The notes under the pieces were generated by a model. The model saw only the letters and a list, made by a program, of their open reading frames with translations. It did no database searches and was not told the origin of the DNA. Both the position numbers and the translations under genes were made by a program. From Cylindrospermum sp. NIES-4074 (GTDB lineage: Bacteria; Cyanobacteriota; Cyanobacteriia; Cyanobacteriales; Nostocaceae), in contig AP018269.1 in the NCBI GenBank assembly GCA_003994795.1, forward strand, positions 4,365,677 to 4,429,676: DNA of 64,000 nucleotides, given 5' to 3'. Positions 57,697 through 64,000 of the stretch are shown here, in pieces; position 1 is the stretch's first letter, and each line of letters opens with the position of its first letter.

Positions 57697-57742
57697 GATG
57701 GTTTTAATTGTGGTGGCTACGCCATAAAGTATTAAAACCATC
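57697..57742. other. Inverted repeat with 12-bp arms in the 57.7-kb spacer
   Basis: GATGGTTTTAAT (57697-57708) and ATTAAAACCATC (57731-57742) are perfect complements around 22 nt. It lies 98 bp past the gene ending at 57598 and may end its transcript or form part of the next leader. Confidence 0.5.
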
Positions 57743-57874
57743 CTCTTCCAACTCACGCGCCTTGATTTCATGCTGAACGGAGTACCGTTACAGATGTGAG
57801 GCTTCTGCTGTTCTAGCTAAAATTAGGAAACGTCTAGCTGGGTTCTATAGACTTTTGAAATTAGGAGTGCATGT

Positions 57875-58969
57875 GTGCCAACATCTGCTAAATATTTGTT
57901 AATTGGATCAATCGAGACTTACAGTGGTAAATCTGCAACAGTTCTAGGTTTGTCTCATCAGCTACAGCGCAAAGGACTGGATATTGCCTACGGCAAACCG
58001 CTAGGTACTTGTTTAAATTTATCTAGTGGAACTGTAGTTGAAGAAGATGTTCAGTTCATTGCTTCGAGCCTCAATCTACCAGATAACCGCGTTGCACCCA
58101 CAATGCTGGCTTTAGATGAAGTTACTGTGCAAAAACGCTTGCGCGGGGAAGACAAAACCAATTATCAGCAGTCTCTTGTACAGAATTATTTACAAAGCTC
58201 CTGGGGAGATTTGGTGTTGTTAGAGGGCCCTGGTGATTTGGCGGAAGGCAATTTATTTGGCTTGTCTTTGCTGCAAGTAGCTGAAGTATTAGATGCTGAT
58301 GTCTTGTTGGTAGCTCGTTATAAGTCGCTACTTTCGGTTGAAGCGCTATTGTCTGCGAAGCAACTTGTCGGCGATCGCCTAATTGGGGTGGTGATCAATG
58401 AAATTCCTGCTGAACAACTAGAAGCGGTTAATAATCTGTTGCGTCCGTTTTTGGAAAAGCAAGATATCCCTGTGTTGGCAATGCTGCCAAAAAACGACTT
58501 GCTACGCAGTGTCAGCGTTGGTGAACTGGTAAAGCAGCTGAAAGCTGATGTTCTGTGTCGCAACGATCGCCTAGATTTATTAGTGGAAAGTCTGGCAATT
58601 GGGGCGATGAATGTCAACTCCGCTGTCAAGTATTTCCGCAAACGCCGGAATAAAGCAGTGGTGACAGGTGGCGATCGCGTGGAAATTCAGCAAGCTGCTT
58701 TGGAAACCTCTACCCAATGCCTCATCCTGACTGGACAACTACCACCTCCCCCCTTCATTCTTAATCGCGCTGAAGAACTAGAAATCCCTATTTTGTCCGT
58801 TGACCTAGATACTCTCACCACTGTGGAAATCGTTGACCGCGCTTTTGGACAAGTCCGTGTCCACGAACCAATTAAGGTGGAGTGTATTCGTCAATTGATG
58901 TCCGAACATTTTGATATTGACCGCTTGTTATCCCAAATAGGGTTAAGTCCAGCAGCAGCTTTGTCATAG
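57875..58969 (+). CDS. BioD-like P-loop / DRTGG-domain protein (phosphotransacetylase-family N-terminal type)
   Basis: The 364-residue protein begins with a GTG; AGGAG lies 7 nt upstream. The N-terminal half is a dethiobiotin synthase-like P-loop fold: IGSIETYSGKSATVLGL (residues 10-26), with LVLLEGPGDLAEG and LVVARYKS-type strands (VLLVARYKS). The C-terminal half (about 210-330) is a DRTGG domain with FRKRRNKAVVTGGDRVEIQQAAL. The same two domains form the N-terminal part of long Pta enzymes, where they regulate activity. No transacetylase domain is present, so a sensory or regulatory role is likely. The partner is unknown. Confidence 0.8.
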   Translation: MPTSAKYLLIGSIETYSGKSATVLGLSHQLQRKGLDIAYGKPLGTCLNLSSGTVVEEDVQFIASSLNLPDNRVAPTMLALDEVTVQKRLRGEDKTNYQQSLVQNYLQSSWGDLVLLEGPGDLAEGNLFGLSLLQVAEVLDADVLLVARYKSLLSVEALLSAKQLVGDRLIGVVINEIPAEQLEAVNNLLRPFLEKQDIPVLAMLPKNDLLRSVSVGELVKQLKADVLCRNDRLDLLVESLAIGAMNVNSAVKYFRKRRNKAVVTGGDRVEIQQAALETSTQCLILTGQLPPPPFILNRAEELEIPILSVDLDTLTTVEIVDRAFGQVRVHEPIKVECIRQLMSEHFDIDRLLSQIGLSPAAALS

Positions 58970-59359
58970 TCTCATCACATTACCCTAGTATGAGAGTGAA
59001 TTGCCAGCGTAAATCCTTACCTGTAAGTTAAATTCAATCAGAGAATTTTCCTAGCAAATGCCGACACAGCCGTCGGTACAAGGAATCTATGGCTAACGGC
59101 TCAAAGTTCTCACTACGCCAATCTTGCCCACCAAGAAAGTTTGTCTACATATCCGGATTTGCAGCAGCAGTACTTTCAGTGTCTAACTATTCTGAATGGT
59201 ATGAGTTATGAAGCACAAAGGCTTGCTTGCTGACACCAAGCAAGCCAGTTAATGAGCAGATCAATCGAGAAAATATAGCAATATCTAACTCCAGTTAGCT
59301 TCGCACCTACACGCTGTTTGGTAAAATAGCTGGGTTGTTTAATCAGATTAAGTTCATCT
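58970..59359. other. Intergenic region with a stop-bounded coding-like stretch
   Basis: A frame from 59027 to the stop at 59232-59234 reads like a protein (includes LSTYPDLQQQYFQCLTILNG) but has no ATG or GTG near its beginning. It may be a gene remnant. The rest is AT-rich with no further feature. Confidence 0.4.
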
Positions 59360-59863
59360 TTGAGCCAGTCAATAGACCTCATCAACCTTGATACATTAGC
59401 CCAAGAACTGGCGACAATCCAGCAAACGGGTTCTAAGCGAATTGCCTTGCTGGGTTCCCGCCATGTGCCAATTACACATCAGAGCCTGATTGAAATGATG
59501 ACCTATGCCCTAGTTCTATCAGGCAACCGGATCATCACCTCTGGTGCTACAGGCACTAATTCTGCTGCCATCCGGGGAGCAACGCGGGCTGATCCGAATT
59601 TGTTGACCGTGATTCTACCCCAAAGCTTGGAACGCCAGCCCCAAGAATCGCGCCAGCAACTAGAGCAGGTAATGCATCTGGTGGAAAATCCCAGCAATGA
59701 TAATTTATCCTTGGCAGAAGCTAGCTACCTGTGCAACAAAGAAATTGTTTCTCGTTGCCAGCAACTGATCTGCTTTGCATTTCACGATAGTCGCACCCTG
59801 CTGCAAACTTGTAATGATGCAGAAGAGCAAAGAAAAGTGGTGACACTGTTCTATTTTGACTAA
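59360..59863 (+). CDS. DprA/Smf-like Rossmann-fold protein
   Basis: The 167-residue protein starts at a TTG (59360); the first in-frame ATG would delete the start of the fold. It has a Rossmann-like core with RIALLGSRHVPITHQ (about residues 27-41) and the phosphate-binding-like ITSGATGTNSAAIRGA (about 58-73), then VILPQSLERQP. This matches the short cyanobacterial proteins annotated as DNA recombination-mediator protein A. It lacks the rest of DprA (SAM and winged-helix domains). Whether it loads RecA or binds a nucleotide ligand is not known. Confidence 0.75.
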   Translation: MSQSIDLINLDTLAQELATIQQTGSKRIALLGSRHVPITHQSLIEMMTYALVLSGNRIITSGATGTNSAAIRGATRADPNLLTVILPQSLERQPQESRQQLEQVMHLVENPSNDNLSLAEASYLCNKEIVSRCQQLICFAFHDSRTLLQTCNDAEEQRKVVTLFYFD

Positions 59864-60001
59864 AGTGCAACTTAGTCCTGTGCAAAGCTCATGATAGAGA
59901 TGGGAAATTACCAATGGGTAATGGGTAATGAGTTTTCCGAATTACCCTTTACCTGTCTATAGATTACCAACCAAAAACTACTACCATTATTTATTAGGTT
60001 G

Positions 60002-60421
60002 ATGTCGCTATCGCTACTGCCTGTATCTCATATTTTTCTGTACTCTATCGCTGCTGCTGCCATTCTCGTTTATCTACCGTTTTTGTTGGTAGCTTATGCC
60101 CGTGTAATTGTTGGATATGATTTCTCTGCTCCCCGCGCTATGTTTGATAAATTACCACCATACGCGCAACGAGCTACCTGGGCACACCAGAACTCTTTTG
60201 AAGCGTTTATGATTTTCGCCGCAGCAGCGTTGATGGCATACGTCACTGGTGTGAATTCTCCCATAGCAGCCCAGGCGGCGATCGCATTTATTGTCGCTCG
60301 GTTGCTATACTCAATTTTCTATATCTTGAATATACCCCCTTTGCGATCGCTCATGTTTGCGATCGGCTCCCTTGGTTCTGCTACTCTCTTTTACCTAAGT
60401 ATCATCCAAATTACGGCATAG
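60002..60421 (+). CDS. MAPEG-family membrane protein
   Basis: The ATG at 60002 is used; a TTG directly before it is the alternative. The 139-residue protein has four hydrophobic helices and the MAPEG-like segments RATWAHQNSFEAFMIFAAAA (about 57-76) and ARLLYSIFYILNIPPLRS (about 99-116). MAPEG proteins include microsomal glutathione transferases; the catalytic activity of this cyanobacterial group is not established. A tandem-repeat-rich spacer follows it. Confidence 0.85.
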   Translation: MSLSLLPVSHIFLYSIAAAAILVYLPFLLVAYARVIVGYDFSAPRAMFDKLPPYAQRATWAHQNSFEAFMIFAAAALMAYVTGVNSPIAAQAAIAFIVARLLYSIFYILNIPPLRSLMFAIGSLGSATLFYLSIIQITA

Positions 60422-60429
60422 AAAGCTGA

Positions 60430-60600
60430 GAATTGGGTACTGGGTACTGGAGATTAGACACTGGAGATTAGACACTGGCAAATAGGGGCACTGGGCAATT
60501 ACCCATTACCAATTACCGTTCGGAGTTCGGCGAAGGCTCACTCGAGCCGCTGACGCTCACGGCGAAGCCCATTACCAATTACCCATTACCAATTCTCAAA
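60430..60600. repeat. Mixed tandem and dispersed repeats upstream of the YajQ gene
   Basis: It contains TGGGTACTGGG and GGAGATTAGACACT duplications, TACCCAT / TACCAAT heptamers on both sides, and a GC-rich dispersed block, TTCGGAGTTCGGCGAAGG...GAGCCGCTGACGC. Confidence 0.75.
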
Positions 60601-60627
60601 TTCAACATTTCACCACCAAAATTTTCT

Positions 60628-61119
60628 ATGGCTTCTACATATTCCTTTGACATTGTGAGTGACTTTGACCGACAAGAAATAGTCAACACTGTTGATCAAG
60701 TTACGCGAGACATCAAAGGCCGTTATGACCTCAAAGATACTCAAACTACGGTTGAGTTAGCCGAAGACAAAATCACTGTTAGCACCGACAGCGAATTTAC
60801 CTTAGAGTCTGTCCATACTATCCTGCGGGAAAAAGCCGCCAAGCGTAACCTCTCCCAGAAAATCTTTGAATTTGGCAAAGTTGAATCAGCCAGTGGTAAT
60901 CGTGTACGCCAAGAAATCACCCTCAAAAAAGGCATCAGCCAGGAAGTTGCAAAGCTTATTACCAAATTGATTCGCGACGAATTCAAAAAAGTACAAGCCG
61001 CCATTCAAGGAGATGCTGTGCGGGTGACAGCTAAATCTAAAGATGATTTGCAAGTTATCATTCAGCGACTTAAGCAAGAAGACTTGCCTGTGGCTTTGCA
61101 ATTTACAAATTATCGTTAG
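60628..61119 (+). CDS. YajQ-family nucleotide-binding protein
   Basis: The 163-residue protein matches the YajQ/UPF0234 family throughout: [20 protein letters not shown] (residues 5-24), [11 protein letters not shown] and the C-terminal [28 protein letters not shown] region. It has two related ferredoxin-like halves. Some family members bind cyclic di-GMP and act with transcription factors, while others bind nucleic acid. The cyanobacterial role is unknown. The gene is convergent with the glutathione transferase gene. Confidence 0.92.
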   Translation: MASTYSFDIVSDFDRQEIVNTVDQVTRDIKGRYDLKDTQTTVELAEDKITVSTDSEFTLESVHTILREKAAKRNLSQKIFEFGKVESASGNRVRQEITLKKGISQEVAKLITKLIRDEFKKVQAAIQGDAVRVTAKSKDDLQVIIQRLKQEDLPVALQFTNYR

Positions 61120-61156
61120 AAAATCGGGGCATTGTCCAGCAATGCCCAAAAGTTAA

Positions 61157-61714
61157 TTAAGCACGTCCACCAATGCTTTTTTGAAATGCCACTCGCTCAG
61201 ACAACTGCTGAATATAATTTAAGATTGCTGGGTAAGCACCCAAATCCAGTTTCAGGAATAAGGGAATGTAAGCCAGAATAGATCCAACTGCCACATCGGC
61301 AACTGTGAATTCATTACCCAGTAAGAAAGGTTGCCGAACTAAAATTTCATTCAGTGGAGTTAACAACCTGGGCATTTCCTTCTCCCGATTAGCTTCCACA
61401 AACACGCCTGTGGCTAGGGTGGCATTGGCAAATAACACCCACTGGGTAAATGTAGCCCGTTCTGAGAGTGAAAGTGGGTTCTTGCCATACTTTTCAGCAA
61501 GATACAGCAAAATTGCCCCAGATTCCCAAAGCTGGAAATCGCCATCAACAATGGCTGGTACTTTACCCATTGGGTTAATTGCTAGATACTCAGGTTGCAG
61601 GTGTTGACCTGCCTGCATATCAAGCTTGACAAATTCGTAGGGAACTTCTAGTTCCTCCAGATACCATTGGACGATTGAGGCACGACTACGCGCACCACCG
61701 TAAAGTTTGAGCAT
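61157..61714 (-). CDS. Glutathione S-transferase
   Basis: The 185-residue protein has a thioredoxin-like N-terminal domain with GGARSRASIVQWYLEEL (residues 6-22), the cis-proline segment NPMGKVPAI and the glutathione-binding WESGAILLYLAEKYG. An all-helical C-terminal domain includes GNEFTVADVAVGSIL. The length is short for the family but typical of cyanobacterial chi-type transferases. It probably conjugates electrophiles to glutathione. The gene at 61727 lies 12 bp upstream on the same strand, so the two are likely cotranscribed. Confidence 0.9.
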   Translation of the reverse strand: MLKLYGGARSRASIVQWYLEELEVPYEFVKLDMQAGQHLQPEYLAINPMGKVPAIVDGDFQLWESGAILLYLAEKYGKNPLSLSERATFTQWVLFANATLATGVFVEANREKEMPRLLTPLNEILVRQPFLLGNEFTVADVAVGSILAYIPLFLKLDLGAYPAILNYIQQLSERVAFQKSIGGRA

Positions 61715-61726
61715 AATTGCTTAAAA

Positions 61727-62191
61727 TTAAAGAACTTTGTGGGTATGAGAATGTTGTTTCACGTTGTCTTCTTTGGTAACTACTCTGGCAGCATTTAGCA
61801 CGCGCTTCCGCTCTGTAGAATACTTCAACTCAGTGTAGGTTGTGCCTAGAGGAATCAAGGATTTTGCACAATCACGACGCTTGTAGGTGCGTGCCGCAGA
61901 AAATGCCCTGAGTATAAATTCATCCCCGAACTGAGCAGAATCTGGGAAATTAGTTGGCGGCACTAGTGTCTCACCATCCAGTACAGCCCCCAAAGTTGTC
62001 GCATAAGCTAGCTTATAGGAAGTAGGGATACCCTTTAAGATGGCTTCCAAGGCAGCAGAAGGAATAGGTTCTATGACTTCGATTTGATGAACTTCTCCAT
62101 CGTCCTTGTAGAAGCAGGTCGCCAAGCCCAGCACAATGTAATCATCAGTTGCTAGGTCGGCAGCATTGGGATAGGAAATTGCTGTTGTCAT
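61727..62191 (-). CDS. Conserved cyanobacterial protein of unknown function, upstream of GST
   Basis: The 154-residue soluble protein is marked by LATDDYIVLGLATCFYKDDGE (about residues 13-33), then HQIEVIEPIPSAALE and ILRAFSAARTYKRRDCAKS. It ends in a histidine-rich tail, QHSHTHKVL, that could bind metal. No signal peptide or membrane helix is seen. I do not recognise a characterised family. It lies 12 bp ahead of the glutathione S-transferase gene and probably forms an operon with it. Confidence 0.75.
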   Translation of the reverse strand: MTTAISYPNAADLATDDYIVLGLATCFYKDDGEVHQIEVIEPIPSAALEAILKGIPTSYKLAYATTLGAVLDGETLVPPTNFPDSAQFGDEFILRAFSAARTYKRRDCAKSLIPLGTTYTELKYSTERKRVLNAARVVTKEDNVKQHSHTHKVL

Positions 62192-62576
62192 CGGAAAATC
62201 TTCTCAAAACTTTAAAATCAAATCCAGGGAATGGAGGTTATGGAGATGCAGAGAGCTTGCTGTTGCATTTGGCTTCTGTGTCGTGTCTCAACTCTTGCCA
62301 ATCTCTAATAAACGACTTACTGGCATTCTACCAAGTTGCTGCTCTCACTACCTGATTAGTCTTGTGGATTGATATTAATTCTTTCAGGAATTTAACTTGG
62401 GGATGAAGTATACATTATAAAGTTTGAGGCTCAATGGTTTGAGTAGGCTGAATTCAGTCTTGATACTTGCGCTCAAGTAAACATTGACTCCTCAATAAAT
62501 GGCACAGTGGCAACTCCACTAGCATGAAAAAAACTAAAATTTGATTTCACGGAGCCAGCAATTCAGGTAGGCAAAT
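62192..62576. other. Intergenic region between divergent genes
   Basis: AT-rich stretch with a possible -10-like TATACATTATAAAG around 62410-62423. It holds promoters for both flanking genes. No coding sequence was found. Confidence 0.45.
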
Positions 62577-63299
62577 ATGGACAGTCACTCATTTTTAGCT
62601 TCTGGTAGTCAGCAAAACAAACGGTACAATTTAGTTAAAAATAATACTTTTATTCCAAAAAGTTACGGCGATAATGGTAGCACTGAATCTGTAATTGAGG
62701 ACAAATACTTACGTAACTGTGCTTTAAAATCAGCGCAACAAGGAGATTACAAACAGGCGATCGCTCTTTTGAGCCAACTTATTTGCCGTCATCCCCAGAA
62801 TGCTGTTGATTACAACAACCGAGGGCTGATTTATTTTCAAAGTGGTGAAACGCAAAAAGCGCTTTGTGACTATAACACAGCCCTAAAAATCAATCCAAAT
62901 TTGGCTAGTGCTTATAATAATCGGGCAAATTACTATGCTGCTTGTGGAGAATTAGCAGCAGCACTCGCTGACTACGACCAAGCGCTAGATTTTAATCCTC
63001 GTCACGTTAGGGCTTGGATTAACCGGGGCATTACCTTGCGTGATTTGGGGCAATACGAGGAGGCAATTGAGAATTTTGAGATCGCCTTGCTTTTCAATCA
63101 ACTGGAAGGTCATATTTGGGCAGAACGGGGCAGGACTTACCATCTTTGGGGCGACTGGAATTGTGCGATCGCTGATTATCACCGCGCCCTCACACAATTA
63201 CCGACACTGCACAGTAGTCAAGATGTTTCCGGTTACCGCTTGCGTTTACAACTCGAAAATTGGTTAAACGAGCTGCTGTCTCCTCAAAATCCTGATTAG
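62577..63299 (+). CDS. TPR-repeat protein, 240 residues
   Basis: An N-terminal polar region of about 45 residues is followed by at least four TPR units (about 50-215). The units carry NNRGLIYFQSGETQKALCDYNTALKI-type signatures: AYNNRANYYAACGE, AWINRGITLRDLG and IWAERGRTYHLWG. TPR arrays mediate protein-protein contact; no other domain is present. No signal peptide or membrane segment is seen. CAGGTAGGCAAAT precedes the ATG, giving a short AGG-type ribosome binding site. Confidence 0.85.
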   Translation: MDSHSFLASGSQQNKRYNLVKNNTFIPKSYGDNGSTESVIEDKYLRNCALKSAQQGDYKQAIALLSQLICRHPQNAVDYNNRGLIYFQSGETQKALCDYNTALKINPNLASAYNNRANYYAACGELAAALADYDQALDFNPRHVRAWINRGITLRDLGQYEEAIENFEIALLFNQLEGHIWAERGRTYHLWGDWNCAIADYHRALTQLPTLHSSQDVSGYRLRLQLENWLNELLSPQNPD

Positions 63300-63838
63300 T
63301 AAATTGTTAAATTCAAAATTCAAAACAAACCATTTTTAAACTTTGAATCAGAGCATAGCTACTCAAGATTACTCAGTAGCTGATAGATGATGACTACAGA
63401 GTAATTCAATAATTAGCTATTAACTCTTAGCAGATATAGTTACTAAAAATATAGTCGTAAGGATTCAGGTCTAGGACTGTGGAATTAAAGACAGCGGTCT
63501 TGGGCGCAAAGCCCAAGTGGAGGAGGCAGTGCTCGACTAGGGTTTCCCGGCTTGTACTCCTACGGAGAAGCAAGCTACGCGCAGCGTCTCCCCTTGGTAG
63601 AAGCAACTGCCGTCAACTGGTGAACCCGTAGGGCGGTCAACAAGAAAGTGGTGAGATTGAGCTTCCCACTAATTTTCTTTAATGCAAGAATTTTTAATTT
63701 TGCGGAAAGTCTGAGCGGAGGTTTCCTCCGATCATAACTTTCCAAGACGAATTTTTAATTGGAGCGAACGCGAGCAGCGTCTCGTAGAGAAGCGACTTGA
63801 CATACTCCTCACGCTGTTTCTACTGAGGGTGGGGAGTG
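63300..63838. repeat. Dispersed repeats and nested hairpin before the window end
   Basis: A GC-rich mosaic (63480-63640) with TACGGAGAAGCAAGCTACGC and CGCAGCGTCTCC segments is followed by a nested hairpin element (63704-63743) and by AATTGGAGC...GCGACTTGAC, which also occurs at 11451-11470 without the insert. No gene was found. Confidence 0.65.
63704..63743. other. Nested hairpin element
   Basis: The inner stem is CGGAGG (63716-63721) with CCTCCG (63725-63730) and a TTT loop. The outer stem is GGAAAGT (63704-63710) with ACTTTCC (63737-63743). This two-tier structure is unlike the other repeats in the window. Confidence 0.55.
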
Positions 63839-64000
63839 TCAACCTAACAAATCCTTCAGTGGATGGGTTTGGGACACTATTAGCTGGCGTAGCCATATAT
63901 TTAGTGGATCACAATCAAGACGCTTATGCCAAATCTGCATATAGTTATACTTACCAAGTTCAATTGGTGGCTCAAGAATAGTCAGATTTGTATATTGAGC
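63839..64000 (-). CDS. Partial LysR-family transcriptional regulator (C-terminal end)
   Basis: Only 53 codons and the stop codon lie in the window; the gene continues beyond the right edge. The fragment contains MQIWHKRLDCDPLNIWLR, matching the WHxRxxxDPxxxWLR ending common in LysR effector-binding domains. The DNA-binding domain is outside the window, so the regulated genes cannot be guessed. Confidence 0.6.
   Translation of the reverse strand, partial: AQYTNLTILEPPIELGKYNYMQIWHKRLDCDPLNIWLRQLIVSQTHPLKDLLG

Overview
The window is chromosomal DNA from a filamentous cyanobacterium of the Nostocales type. The evidence is a Mg-protoporphyrin IX methyltransferase gene, many copies of the HIP1 octamer GCGATCGC, heptamer-type short tandem repeats between genes, a WD40 STAND NTPase, a TPR-CHAT protein, a dnaX gene with an intein, an NtcA-type promoter box ahead of an ammonium transporter, and the edge of a scytonemin (sunscreen pigment) gene cluster. 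The species cannot be named from the sequence alone.

Layout. 1-5.3 kb: the 5' end of a scyB-like dehydrogenase gene and a scyA-like ThDP enzyme gene (minus strand), then 2.2 kb without a recognisable gene, then a receiver-AraC response regulator (plus) that may control the pigment genes. 5.3-11.3 kb: housekeeping genes (DUF423 protein, chlM, nagA, purE) and an amt ammonium transporter. 11.6-15.2 kb: a sulfate ABC uptake cluster (sbpA, cysT, cysW, NIL-domain protein) without the ATPase gene. 15.7-22.2 kb: catalase, a P-loop kinase-like protein, a small secreted protein, argJ and gatB.

22.6-26.6 kb: a two-gene antiphage locus of Gabija type (OLD-family ATPase-TOPRIM nuclease plus UvrD-like helicase, ATGA overlap). 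It is AT-rich and I saw no HIP1 site in it. 26.7-31.7 kb: cell-surface and phosphate genes, namely a PEP-CTERM protein, a four-gene unit (HD-type zinc CDF transporter, two small secreted proteins with the same C-terminal tail, PhoA-like alkaline phosphatase) preceded by a Fur/Zur-like palindrome, and a second sorting-signal protein. 31.8-41.1 kb: one gene for a 3102-residue RTX/subtilisin-like/cadherin-like exported protein. 41.5-52.3 kb: a 14-repeat WD40 STAND NTPase, a PhoX-like/DUF4114 protein, a TPR-CHAT protein, and a small protein that copies the CHAT protein's N-terminal module.

52.6-63.3 kb: dnaX interrupted by a 189-residue mini-intein, a membrane GT2 glycosyltransferase (probably the glucolipid synthase MgdA), a BioD-like/DRTGG protein, a DprA-like protein, a MAPEG protein, a YajQ-family protein, a glutathione S-transferase, two conserved unknowns and a TPR protein. 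The window ends in the C-terminus of a probable LysR regulator (minus).

Intergenic DNA carries several dispersed repeat families: two copies of a MITE-like element with 12-14 bp terminal inverted repeats, three copies of a GTAGAGACG palindrome, G-rich and heptameric tandem repeats, and hairpin elements. I found no rRNA, tRNA, CRISPR array or intact transposase. Several start codons were moved from an upstream TTG or GTG to the ATG, and the entries say where.
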